A DNA stretch of 36,530 bases from Deltaproteobacteria bacterium (GCA_016875095.1 VGSG01000040.1:1-36530), one strand, 5' to 3'. Shown: positions 8,392 through 15,961, counted from the first letter of the stretch. Made by a program: numbers and translations. The notes: generated from the sequence alone by a model not told the origin.

Positions 8392-8727
8392 ATGCGCCAC
8401 AGGCAGGCAAACCATACAGAGGAACTAGACCGGAACCTCCCCGCGGTGGCTTTTGTGAGCAAATGCCTCTCGGATGAAAACCGCCTGCGGATTCTCCTGT
8501 CGCTGTGTAACGGCAGGAAGACCGTCTCCTCGGTCGTGGATGAGATGAATCTCTCCCAACCACTGGTGTCCCATCACCTCAAGGAGTTGCGACGCGCGCT
8601 CCTGGTGAAAGTTGAACGCAGAGGGTTGTTCGTGTACTACGAGCTGGTTGACGAGAGAATCGTGGACATTGTTCGTCGGTTGGCAAGGCTGGCAGGTGAT
8701 CTTTTGTCACAAAGGACTTCCTTTTAG
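8392..8727 (+). CDS. ArsR/SmtB-family winged-helix repressor
   Basis: A 111-residue protein with the ArsR fold: an N-terminal helix, the recognition region MNLSQPLVSHHLKELRRA (about 55-72) and the wing VERRGLFVYYELVDE. ArsR proteins are dimers that leave DNA when a metal, metalloid or redox signal reaches their cysteines or histidines. Only two cysteines occur (KCLSDENRL and LSLCNGRK, about residues 24 and 39), and the classic ELCVCD metal motif is absent (VSSVVDEM stands at that place). The inducer is therefore not arsenic-type by sequence and may be a thiol, persulfide or selenium signal; this is inference. It is the first gene of the operon. Confidence 0.88.
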   Translation: MRHRQANHTEELDRNLPAVAFVSKCLSDENRLRILLSLCNGRKTVSSVVDEMNLSQPLVSHHLKELRRALLVKVERRGLFVYYELVDERIVDIVRRLARLAGDLLSQRTSF

Positions 8728-8752
8728 CCGCGCAAGAGCGGAGGAGGATCTG

Positions 8753-9208
8753 ATGAATAAAGGCCCCATTCAAAAGGCTGTGGAATCCATGGATCCAATG
8801 GAAGCGGCAAGCGAGCTGACGGAAGTCGCGAGGGAACTCTTTTTCGTGCTTGGCGAGGAAGCCCTACGTGATTTCCTGGCGCGACTCATCGGTGGTGAAG
8901 AAGGTGACAAGACCATCGGCCTGGTTCACCTGTGACTGGCTACCTGTGTGGACGAAGGTGTCGATCCACGGGCCATGTGTCGAAGTCTGGTGGAAAAAAT
9001 CAGTCAGTCCGAGCAATTGAGATCGGTCGCGGACCCTGAGTTACTCGTGCTCTTCGAGGACTGGCTGGAGGAGTTGGAGAGCGAAGCCCTTCGTGTGGCC
9101 GAGCGCAGCGGGGCTATCACGGAGCGGAAATTGGCCGGAGAATTGGGCCTGACTGAATCAGGCGCGTTGTTCCTTATTAAGAAGCTCAAAAGAGATGGAA
9201 AGATATGA
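8753..9208 (+). CDS. probable selenoprotein with C-terminal winged-helix domain (in-frame UGA = Sec61)
   Basis: Read through one UGA at 8933-8935, this gene encodes 151 residues; without recoding it gives 60 residues plus a second frame that has no ribosome-binding site. AGGAGG precedes the ATG at 8753. Both halves are in the same frame, separated only by that codon. The first half is helical and acidic. The UGA sits in HL-U-LATC, giving a UxxxC pair (Sec61, Cys65). The C-terminal part (about 105-151) looks like a winged helix: SGAITERKLAGELGLTESGA, then IKKLKRDG. A hairpin with an AGGU loop follows the UGA by 20 bases. I do not recognise the family. A redox-sensing regulator or ArsR partner is plausible. 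The alternative is two separate small genes. Confidence 0.65.
8948..8969 (+). promoter_or_regulatory. SECIS-like hairpin after UGA 8933
   Basis: GTGGACGA pairs with TCG-A-TCCAC: eight base pairs with one bulged A, and a five-base loop AGGTG at 8956-8960. The loop begins 20 bases after the UGA. The AGGU loop start matches that of the E. coli fdhF SECIS (AGGUCU), and bacterial SECIS models ask for a G in the first two loop positions 16-37 bases from the UGA. Confidence 0.65.
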
Positions 9209-9289
9209 CGGCAGAGAGTCCTCAACGTTTGCTCGCGAGGCCTATTTGCTACGGGCTTGCGTGGACACTAGGAGAATGACTTCTTCGTA

Positions 9290-11044
9290 ATGGAGAGGGA
9301 AGTGAAATTGAGAATACAGGCGAAGACGCTTATTCTGCCCATTATTGTCACCGCGCTGACGCTGGGATTTCTCTGGTTCACAAGTGAGGCGGACACCGAG
9401 CGCGAACCCACTTGGGAGGACGTGGTTGCACAGGCTGCACGAGGCGGATACAAACTCATCAACACGGAAGAGCTGGAGGGGCTGTATCGGAAGGATCCCG
9501 GGGAAATGCTGCTGGTGGACACACGGCAGGAGTGGGAATTCGCGATGGGGCACATCAAGGGCGCAATCAATTTCCCCATGGATCCGACGTGGCGCGCGAG
9601 ATGGTTGAAAAAAAGCGACCTGGAAAAGGCGCTCGGCGCGGACAAGGACCGACCTATCGTGTTTTACTGAGCCGGTCTCACGTGAGTCCGTAGCGACTCC
9701 GCCGCCCGTGTGGCGGTCAATTTAGGTTATCGCAACGTTTATCGTGATCCTCAAGGCTTCCCGCAATGGGCCGCCGCCGGGCTGCCCGTAGAGTCAGTTT
9801 CTTCGGATCGTGCGCGAGCCGCAGGGCAGAGCGCCGGCCCGGGCCCTCTTCAGGGCTGGCCTCTTCTTTGGGCGCTCCTGGGCGTCTTTATGGGAGGCCT
9901 GGCGCTCAATCTCACACCGTGCGTTTACCCTCTCATTCCGATCACTGTTTCTTATTTCGGAGGCAGAACCGGCCAGAGCCGCGCCGCGCTTGCTGTTCAC
10001 GGCGGGCTGTACGTTGTGGGGCTGGGAATGACGAACTCCGCTCTGGGTGTCGCTGCCGCGCTGACGGGAAGTTTTATGGGAGCCGCTCTCCAGAGCCCCG
10101 CCGTTCTTGTTGGTGTCGCGGTGGCGCTCCTATTCTTTGCGGCAAGCCTTTTCGGGCTTTGGGAGCTTCGTTTACCCAGCGCGCTTATGTCCGTGGCCTC
10201 CAGGTCTTACACAGGGTATTTTGGCGCCTTATTCATGGGGCTCACGCTAGGGATAGTGGCCGCCCCTTGTGTGGGTCCTTTTGTTCTTGGCTTGCTGACC
10301 TGGGTCGCAAGTCTGGGAAATCCCTGGCTGGGGTTTGTGATTTTTTTCACCCTGAGCCTCGGCTTGGGCTTGCCGCTCTTCTTCCTAGGCGTGCTTTCCG
10401 GAAGCTTGGAGAACCTGCCCCGTTCCGGCGAGTGGATGCTCTGGGTGCGCAAAGTAATGGGTTGGGCGCTGGTGGGGATGGCCGCGTACTTCGTGCGGCC
10501 CATATTGCCCGAGGGCGCCGGTGTTTTCTTACTCGCGGGCGTGGCTTTGGCCGCGGGAATTCATGTGGGGTGGATCGATCAAACCACGGCTGCTTTCAGG
10601 GCCTTCGGTTTCTTCAAGAACCTGGCGGGAACCGCTGGAACAGTGGTCGGCGCGTTCCTGATCGGCTCATGGCTCATGGCAGCTCCGGGCGTCTCCTGGC
10701 AACAGTATTCGGATGAACTGCTGGAGAAGGCCCGGGCCCAGGGCAAGTCGGTGGTCATGGATTTCTCCGCAAGTTGGTGCACGCCGTGCCGTGAGCTGGA
10801 CGAGATAACGTTTCGCAACCCCGAAGTGGCCAGGGCCGCGGCTGGCGATTTTGTCATGATCAAGGTGGATGTGACAGGGCAATCGGATACCAAGACCCGC
10901 GAGCTCATTTCACGCTACTCTGTGAAAGGTGTTCCCACAGTGGTTTTTCTGGATGATCGAGGTGAAGAACGGCAGAGTTTGCGGCTCGTGGACTACGCGC
11001 CGCCGGACCAAGTCCTGGCCAGGATGGCCCAGCTCAGGAAATGA
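9290..11044 (+). CDS. rhodanese-DsbD-thioredoxin fusion, probable selenoprotein with two Sec (Sec127, Sec132)
   Basis: Read through UGA codons at 9668 and 9683, this is one 584-residue protein. Residues 1-31 hold an N-terminal membrane anchor. A rhodanese domain follows (about 50-165: VDTRQEWEFAMGHIKGAINFP). Its active site reads VFY-U-AGLT-U-VRSDSAA, where relatives have CGGxTC. The frame continues without break through LGYRNVYRDPQGFPQW into a DsbD membrane domain with its two cysteine segments (NLTPCVYPLIP and VAAPCVGPFV), and ends in a thioredoxin domain with WCTPC. Rhodanese moves sulfane sulfur; DsbD passes electrons from the cytoplasm across the inner membrane. Conventional calling would give a truncated rhodanese plus a DsbD starting at 9710, which lacks a ribosome-binding site. 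A GTG at 9302 is an alternative start. Confidence 0.8.
9684..9699 (+). promoter_or_regulatory. SECIS-like hairpin for UGA 9668
   Basis: GAGTC (9684-9688) pairs with GACTC (9695-9699) around the loop CGTAGC. The loop starts 18 bases after the first UGA and has G in its second position. The stem contains part of the second UGA. With only five pairs, this is the weakest of the four hairpins. Confidence 0.4.
9699..9716 (+). promoter_or_regulatory. SECIS-like hairpin for UGA 9683
   Basis: CCGCC (9699-9703) pairs with GGCGG (9712-9716) around an eight-base loop beginning with G. The loop starts 18 bases after the second UGA, the same spacing as for the first UGA. The two hairpins share base 9699, so they would form one after the other as the ribosome advances. 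Confidence 0.45.
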
Positions 11045-11088
11045 GCCGTCATGCCGGCATGAGTTCAAAAAGACGAGGAGGAGTAAGG

Positions 11089-11403
11089 ATGCTCAAAGTA
11101 AGGTTTTTCTTGAATGAACCCAATGGCAAACCCTGACGGCATTTTAAGGAGATAGCGCCCAGGTTGGGCGCGGACTATGCCGTGGAAATCGAGATGACTT
11201 CCCAGCCCAAGGCTGAATATGAATCCGAGGAGTGGGCCGACCAGGATCTTCCCTGCGCGCCCGCGGTCATGATCGGGGATGATGTTGTTGTGGAAGGATC
11301 GGACATCAGTGAGGAGAAACTTGTGGGAGCGCTTCGGGAGCGTCTGGGAATGCCCCCGTTGGAGCCTGAGAAGAAAGGGATCTTAGGGCGACTCTTCACG
11401 TGA
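11089..11403 (+). CDS. small thioredoxin-fold selenoprotein (in-frame UGA = Sec16)
   Basis: Read through the UGA at 11134-11136, this encodes 104 residues from the ATG at 11089, which has a GGAGGAG-type ribosome-binding site just upstream. The UGA lies in NEPNGKP-U-RHFKEIAP, after a first beta strand (MLKVRFFL), where a thioredoxin-like fold carries its redox residue. A later LPCAPAVMIGDDVVVEG segment resembles the cis-Pro strand of thioredoxins. Without recoding, only a 79-residue frame from TTG 11164 remains, lacking the first strand and active site. It follows the rhodanese-DsbD gene by 44 bases, so it may accept or donate electrons there. It may belong to the thioredoxin-like (seleno)proteins named SaoT, but I cannot confirm that. 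Confidence 0.75.
11155..11171 (+). promoter_or_regulatory. SECIS-like hairpin after UGA 11134
   Basis: GCGCCC (11155-11160) and GGGCGC (11166-11171) form a perfect six-pair GC stem with loop AGGTT. The loop starts 24 bases after the UGA. It shares the AGGU loop start with the hairpin at 8948 and with E. coli fdhF. Confidence 0.7.
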
Positions 11404-11495
11404 AGCACAAACCCGCACACTCAAAAATCAGTTGAAATCGAGGCCGCATCGGACTAAGTCTTCCCGCCATGAAACCCATGATTCGGGAGGATACC

Positions 11496-12050
11496 ATGCG
11501 CCTCATCCACACCTTTTCTCTCGCGCTGTTGTCGATCGCAATCGCGATCCCGTCTGCGGCCTGGCAAACGCAGACACAGCAACCCCAACCGACTGCGCAG
11601 CACGGGGGGCCGGCTCCTTCTTTGCCTGCGCAGCCGCCTTATCAGGGTTATTCCGGTGGCAACCAGCCTGCTCCGGGTTACAGTCAAGCCGGACCTTACG
11701 GCGAGGCCGCGCCGCACAATAGTCCCCAGGTTGGGCAAGGCGCTTACCCCAACTATCCGTATCCGCGGCATCACAATCCTTACTATGACGAACTCAATCC
11801 TCGGATAGCCATATCAAACGCCCTGGAGTGGTTGATCGCGCTCCCCTCCAATTTCATGGATCGGGTGTCCAATTTTATAGATGGGCAGTTGTTCCCGGAA
11901 GCTCCGGCCACATCGGGAGGAGCCGGAGATGCTTCGGCGCCGGCTTTTCAGCCTCCCCCAGGTTATGATTCGTCGGCTCCTTTGCCCCCGGCCAAGCCGT
12001 ATCCGAGTGGGCCGCCGCAGTTCTCGCCGTTTCAGGGCCCGCGCAGATAA
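11496..12050 (+). CDS. secreted Pro/Tyr/Gly-rich protein of unknown function
   Basis: A 184-residue protein from the ATG at 11496, chosen for GGGAGG five bases upstream; an ATG at 11469 has no site. A signal peptide covers about residues 1-22 (MRLIHTFSLALLSIAIAIPSAA). The mature protein is rich in Pro, Gln, Tyr and Gly, with no cysteine. A short ordered-looking segment in the middle (ALEWLIALPSNFMDRVSNFIDG) may be an amphipathic helix. No domain was recognised. It lies 92 bases after the thioredoxin-fold selenoprotein and could be the last gene of that operon, but nothing ties it functionally to it. Confidence 0.65.
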   Translation: MRLIHTFSLALLSIAIAIPSAAWQTQTQQPQPTAQHGGPAPSLPAQPPYQGYSGGNQPAPGYSQAGPYGEAAPHNSPQVGQGAYPNYPYPRHHNPYYDELNPRIAISNALEWLIALPSNFMDRVSNFIDGQLFPEAPATSGGAGDASAPAFQPPPGYDSSAPLPPAKPYPSGPPQFSPFQGPRR

Positions 12051-12087
12051 CCGGCCGCGATCTTTCGCCACTGCGGTGTGGAGCGGA

Positions 12088-12108
12088 TGCCGACCGTTTT
12101 GGTCGGCG
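12088..12108 (+). other. stable hairpin after the Pro-rich gene
   Basis: GCCGACC and GGTCGGC form a perfect seven-pair stem with loop GTTTT, 38 bases after the stop codon. There is no T tract, so an intrinsic terminator is possible but not typical. Confidence 0.35.
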
Positions 12109-12239
12109 CAGGTCCCGAGGCGGGTCAAGGCTCTCGCAGGTCATGATAAACTAATAGGGGAAAGGCATTCTCCCGGTTCTGTTCCGATTCGCCGATGCGG
12201 GCGAACATGAGACTTGGGTTCTCCTTCGGGCGCGACACG

Positions 12240-12878
12240 ATGAGAGACTATTCAGCCGCTCGAAAACTGATGGTGAAGCGGCAGCTTGAGGCGCGAGGTA
12301 TAAGGGACCCTCGGGTGTTGGCGGCTATGGAGGAGATCCCTCGGCATGTCTTTGTGGATTATTCCCTTGCGGATGAGGCGTACGACGACAATCCACTTCC
12401 AATCGGCGAAGGTCAGACCATCAGCCAGCCGTACATGGTCGCGGTGATGACAGAGCTGCTGGAGCTCCAACCGCATGATAGGGTCTTGGAGATAGGGACC
12501 GGGTCAGGATATCAAGCTGCGGTGCTCAGCAGGTTGTGCGCGTGGGTATATACGGTGGAGCGCCTGGAAAGACTCTTGCAAAAGGCTCGCAAGGCCCTGG
12601 ATGAGTGCGGGTGCTGGAACGTCAGCTTTCTCGTGGGCGACGGAACGCAGGGATGGGCGGCCGAAGCGCCTTTTGACGGTATTATCGTCACAGCCGGCGC
12701 GCCGGTGATCCCGGAAGCGCTCGTGGAACAACTCCAACTAGGAGGACGCTTGGTGATACCGGTGGGGGATCGCTTTTCACAGACGCTCAAACGGGTGACG
12801 AAGACTCGCGATGGCGCAAAGGTCGAAAGCCATACCGGTTGCCGGTTCGTTGACCTCATCGGCAAGTTCGGCTGGTGA
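12240..12878 (+). CDS. pcm: protein-L-isoaspartate O-methyltransferase
   Basis: A 212-residue enzyme that methylates isoaspartyl residues in damaged proteins with S-adenosylmethionine, in the cytosol. The family opening ([20 protein letters not shown]), the substrate loop ([19 protein letters not shown]) and the SAM-binding motif [15 protein letters not shown] (about 83-97) are complete. The start at 12240 fits the family length; an ATG at 12195 would add 15 residues, and neither has a strong ribosome-binding site. A LytM/NlpD-like lipoprotein gene follows, recalling the pcm-nlpD order of E. coli, although no rpoS follows here. Confidence 0.9.
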   Translation: MRDYSAARKLMVKRQLEARGIRDPRVLAAMEEIPRHVFVDYSLADEAYDDNPLPIGEGQTISQPYMVAVMTELLELQPHDRVLEIGTGSGYQAAVLSRLCAWVYTVERLERLLQKARKALDECGCWNVSFLVGDGTQGWAAEAPFDGIIVTAGAPVIPEALVEQLQLGGRLVIPVGDRFSQTLKRVTKTRDGAKVESHTGCRFVDLIGKFGW

Positions 12879-12998
12879 TAAGACACCGAAAGGAATCGCA
12901 AAGTTCTTTTGAAGAAGAAAGCCCCCTTCCTTCCCGCTGCTTGCCGGATACGTTACAAAGGCCCAGAGGTGTGGGCTCTTTCCGGATCGAGATTCCCC

Positions 12999-13589
12999 GT
13001 GCCAAAACCCGCGCGCAAAACCGCTTTGCCAAAAATAGTTCCAGCCCTCTTGCTTGCCGCGTTGCTTACCTTCGCCACAGGCTGCCTGAGCCGTGAGGGC
13101 GGAAGAGATCTGAGAGGAGGCGTCGGTTCCTTTGAGGGGTCTGCAGCGGGACGGTCGTTCGCCGGGTCAGGGCGCGCGCCGGCGCCCCACGTCGCGGCCG
13201 CCTCCCAGCGTCCCGAGAAGTTGACCTGGCCCGTCCGCGGCCGTATTGTCTCCCGATTCGGCGCACAGAGCCGCGCCGAGCAAAACGGCATCGTCATCTC
13301 CGTGGACAACCCAACGGTTGTGAGAGCCGCGGCAGAGGGCCGGGTCGGGCACGTGGGATCCATAAAAGGTTATGGTAACGTGGCGCTTATCGAACATGCG
13401 GACCGGCTCGTGACAGTGTATGCTCACCTTAACGGCGCGGACGTCGAGAAAGGCGCGACGGTGCGAAGAGGCCAGGCCATCGGGACCGTGGGGAATCCGG
13501 GTCGAGCCGATTCCGCCGGCCTCTACTTTGAGGTGCGGTTCCGATCGAAACCCATCGATCCGTTGCTTTTACTTGAAAAGGCGGGCTGA
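12999..13589 (+). CDS. LytM/M23-domain lipoprotein with degenerate active site (NlpD/EnvC-like)
   Basis: A protein of 196 residues from GTG 12999. I chose this start because it gives a clean lipoprotein signal (positive N-terminus, hydrophobic core, ATGC lipobox with Cys29). A TTG at 12909 would add 30 residues. The C-terminal 115 residues form an M23 (LytM) fold: TWPVRGRIVSRFGAQS, then KGYGNVALIEHADRLVTVYAHLN, then KGATVRRGQAIGTVGNPG. The zinc ligands are largely lost. The usual HxGIDI is QNGIVI and the usual PHLHFE is AGLYFE; one histidine before the YAHL segment remains. Such degenerate LytM domains (E. coli EnvC, NlpD) activate cell-separation amidases instead of cutting peptidoglycan. 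This role, and an outer-membrane location, are inferred. Confidence 0.82.
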   Translation: MPKPARKTALPKIVPALLLAALLTFATGCLSREGGRDLRGGVGSFEGSAAGRSFAGSGRAPAPHVAAASQRPEKLTWPVRGRIVSRFGAQSRAEQNGIVISVDNPTVVRAAAEGRVGHVGSIKGYGNVALIEHADRLVTVYAHLNGADVEKGATVRRGQAIGTVGNPGRADSAGLYFEVRFRSKPIDPLLLLEKAG

Positions 13590-13693
13590 TCGGCCCTATG
13601 ACTGGTACGGCATGTCTTGTCACATCGCGAGGCGCCGCGTTCCTATAGGAGATATCGGCATGAGGTTCCTTTGGTTGGGTCTACGGGTGGGGT

Positions 13694-13800
13694 GATTTGA
13701 AGGGAGACGTGTCTCCCCTCTCAATGATTGCGCAACGAGGTGCGTCAAATCTCCGAGGCGAAACCCCGGAGTGTTCGCGAAAGCCGAGAGCTTTCATGAC
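13694..13800 (+). repeat. structured intergenic repeat, copy A
   Basis: About 107 bases resemble, in reverse orientation, the stretch at 32704-32818. The copy holds three hairpins in series: GGGAGAC/GTCTCCC at 13702-13717, CTCCG/CGGAG at 13751-13771 and GAAAGC/GCTTTC at 13779-13795. Shared blocks between copies include the GGGAGAC-GTCTCCCCTC core, ATTGCGCAACGA, CTCCGAGGCGAA and CTTTCATGA. It is probably a small dispersed repeat or structured RNA, located before the PyrD-like gene. Confidence 0.65.
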
Positions 13801-13832
13801 GCGTTGTAGTTTTTATTACTATGGGAGTCGCC

Positions 13833-15512
13833 ATGAGCGCATTTTCCCGGACAGCCCTTGGACGCCTTGAAACAACGGCTCTGGCGCGTCTGGGGATCGG
13901 ATCACCCTTTACGATCCCATCAGGGATTGTTACTACGACTCCTACGGTGCTTGCGCGCATCGCTCGGGACGTTTCCGATATCGGATTTCTCACGACTAAA
14001 ACCATCAGTCTTGAACCCCGCGCAGGCTACCGAGAGCCCGTTCTGCACGAGTACTTTCCAGGGTGCTTCGTCAATGCGGTCGGCTTGGCCAATCCAGGGG
14101 CACGAGCCTTTCTTGACGCTATGCGCCCTCTTCTGCCGTTGTCGAACCGCAAGCCGCTCGTTGTCTCCATCATGGGCGCGAGTCCGGAACAGTTCCTGAA
14201 ATGCGCGCGGATCCTGGAGCCTATCGCGGACGTGTTCGAGCTGAACCTTTCCTGTCCGCACGTCAAGGGCGCGGGTCAGGTGATAGGTTCGGACCCTCAA
14301 GCGGTACAGACGATTATTCGGCTTTTGAAAGAAGCGGTAGCTAAGCCGATCGTCGCGAAACTCTCGCCAAATCTTGGGGATATCCCCGGGATGGCGCGGC
14401 TGTGCCGCGATGCCGGCGCAGATGCGCTAACCCTCATCAACACTGTGGGGCCCGGCATCGCCACCGATGATGACGGAAATCCGATCCTCAGCAATGTGAC
14501 CGGGGGTCTGTCAGGCGCAGGGGTCTTGCCCTTGGGCATTAGGGCAGTGCGAGAGGCGGCCGCTGCCGTGGACATCCCAATCATCGCGTGCGGAGGTATC
14601 TCCACTGCCAAAGACCTGGTGGCGTACCTGAACGCGGGCGCCGCGCTCTTCGGCATAGGGTCCGCGCTTGCGGGGATGGACACCAAAAAGATCGCGAAAT
14701 ACTTTTCTAGGCTTATGGCCGACCTGGACGGTAACGCGGAGACCGCGGAGATTTCCAAGGTAGCTTCAAAGCGTATGTCCACTACTTATGCGCGCGCGAA
14801 GGTCCTGGAAAACAGGCCAATGGGCGATTCCATGTTCCGGCTTCGCCTGGAAAAGGGACCGGAATGCCGACCAGGTCAGTTTTTCTTCCTGAGACTGCCG
14901 GAAGTTGGTGAGAAGCCTTTTTCACCTGCACAAGCGAATCCCCCTGTCTACCTGGTGCGGGAGGTCGGCCCGTTCACCCGAGCGCTCAAAGGGCTTTCAC
15001 GCGGAGATCGGCTGTACATGAGAGGCCCGTACGGCAAGGGCTTCCCCGATCTGCGGCGGTCAAAAGGACGACTCGTGCTCGTGGGCGGAGGCACAGGCGT
15101 TGCGCCCATCATGATGGCGGCCTCCAAATGGCGCGAATCGGTAGTGAAGTCTTTTGCGGGCTTTGCCAAGCCCGTAGACGAGTGGTTCCGGAGGCGCCTC
15201 TTGGAGACGCTTCCCCAGTGCCGCATTGTTGTGGACCGAGAGGACGAGCCAGGCGAGGTGGTCAGGGCCCTCGCGGAAGACACGCGTGCCTATCCTGAAG
15301 TGTATAGAGGCAGCTCGGTTTTTCTCTGCGGACCCACCGCCATGATGGACGCCGCGGTGAGCGTCCTGCGCGATGTCGTGCCATCTCGGCGCATCCATCT
15401 CGGGCGCGAAGACATCATGCGCTGCGGCATCGGCATCTGTGGTAGCTGCGGCGCTCAATCAGGACTGCGCTCATGCGTAGACGGCCCTGTGATGCCTGCA
15501 ACCTCAGACTAA
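13833..15512 (+). CDS. dihydroorotate dehydrogenase fused to a PyrK-like FAD/2Fe-2S subunit
   Basis: A 559-residue fusion from the ATG at 13833, with GGGAG five bases upstream. Residues 1-305 form a class 1 dihydroorotate dehydrogenase barrel: FELNLSCPHVKG with the class 1 catalytic Cys, TLINTVGPG, and the FMN phosphate site ACGGISTAKD...GIGSAL. Residues 320-559 resemble PyrK: an FAD region (GQFFFLRLP), an NAD-type GGGTGVAPI loop, FLCGPTAMM, and a 2Fe-2S cluster with CGIGICGSC and a last Cys in SGLRSC. In type 1B enzymes these are separate PyrD and PyrK chains that pass electrons from orotate synthesis to NAD. Here they are one polypeptide. The dihydropyrimidine dehydrogenase family shares the barrel and is the main alternative. 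No pyrimidine genes adjoin it. Confidence 0.85.
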   Translation: MSAFSRTALGRLETTALARLGIGSPFTIPSGIVTTTPTVLARIARDVSDIGFLTTKTISLEPRAGYREPVLHEYFPGCFVNAVGLANPGARAFLDAMRPLLPLSNRKPLVVSIMGASPEQFLKCARILEPIADVFELNLSCPHVKGAGQVIGSDPQAVQTIIRLLKEAVAKPIVAKLSPNLGDIPGMARLCRDAGADALTLINTVGPGIATDDDGNPILSNVTGGLSGAGVLPLGIRAVREAAAAVDIPIIACGGISTAKDLVAYLNAGAALFGIGSALAGMDTKKIAKYFSRLMADLDGNAETAEISKVASKRMSTTYARAKVLENRPMGDSMFRLRLEKGPECRPGQFFFLRLPEVGEKPFSPAQANPPVYLVREVGPFTRALKGLSRGDRLYMRGPYGKGFPDLRRSKGRLVLVGGGTGVAPIMMAASKWRESVVKSFAGFAKPVDEWFRRRLLETLPQCRIVVDREDEPGEVVRALAEDTRAYPEVYRGSSVFLCGPTAMMDAAVSVLRDVVPSRRIHLGREDIMRCGIGICGSCGAQSGLRSCVDGPVMPATSD

Positions 15513-15591
15513 GCATGTTTCGGAATGGAATTTACACAAGCCTCGAGGTCACCCTTGCAATCTGCGTCTCCATCGACAAGGAAGGCGCCGC

Positions 15592-15886
15592 GTGACCGGT
15601 GACGAAATCCTTAAGAAACTGGAAGAGAACCAAAAAAATCATTTGTGGCCGTGGAGTGCGCCGCCTCGGTATATTCGGCTCATTTGCCCGGGGCGAACAG
15701 AAGGGCGCTAGTGACATGGACGTCCTGTGGAGTTTGAAAAAAAGACTTTCTAACAACTACATGGACCTGAAGTTCTTTCTCGAGGACTTGTTCGGATGTC
15801 GCGTTGATCTGGTGATCTCGGACGCGGTCAAATCGAGATTACGAAAAGCGATCTTCGAAGAGACGGTCTATGCCAAGGGATTATAA
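15592..15886 (+). pseudogene. mntA: MntA-type nucleotidyltransferase antitoxin, frameshifted in an A7 tract
   Basis: The catalytic core is intact: LGIFGSFARGEQKGASDMDV holds the GSx10DxD nucleotidyltransferase motif, and the C-terminal half (LFGCRVDLVISDAVKSRLRKAI) follows MntA. The natural N-terminus (GTG 15592, TGDEILKKLEENQK) is in another frame. The two frames meet at seven A's (15632-15638); removing one A restores one open protein with IICGRGVRRLG after the junction. In the alternate frame GTG 15599 opens a 95-residue protein. MntA proteins transfer AMP to the HepT toxin to neutralise it. Slippage on the A tract could restore some full protein. Otherwise the gene is broken, and its HepT partner is also damaged. 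Confidence 0.7.
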
Positions 15887-15950
15887 GGTATTCGTTGAAC
15901 TTCAGATCAAGCGAATCCTCCCGGAGCAAGTAGGAGAAACAATTCGGAAA
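15870..15950 (+). pseudogene. hepT: HepT toxin remnant with large internal deletion
   Basis: The ATG at 15870 overlaps the mntA end by 17 bases, the usual arrangement of this pair. It opens with MPRDYKVFVE, the normal HepT (DUF86) start, but jumps at once to LQIKRILPEQ, which resembles the last helix of HepT. About 80-90 central residues, including the RNase motif RxxxxH, are missing. The open frame then runs into the end of the neighbouring minus-strand gene. Confidence 0.65.
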
Positions 15951-15961
15951 TCGTCACGCGG

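Noticed and set aside
8948-9208. A separate 86-residue gene starting at GTG 8948
   Set aside because: No ribosome-binding site, and in phase with the upstream frame across a single UGA with a SECIS-like hairpin. It was merged with the upstream frame.
9710-11044. A separate DsbD gene starting at GTG 9710
   Set aside because: The start lies inside the rhodanese fold (LGYRNVYRDPQGFPQW still belongs to that domain), has no ribosome-binding site, and is in phase with the upstream rhodanese.
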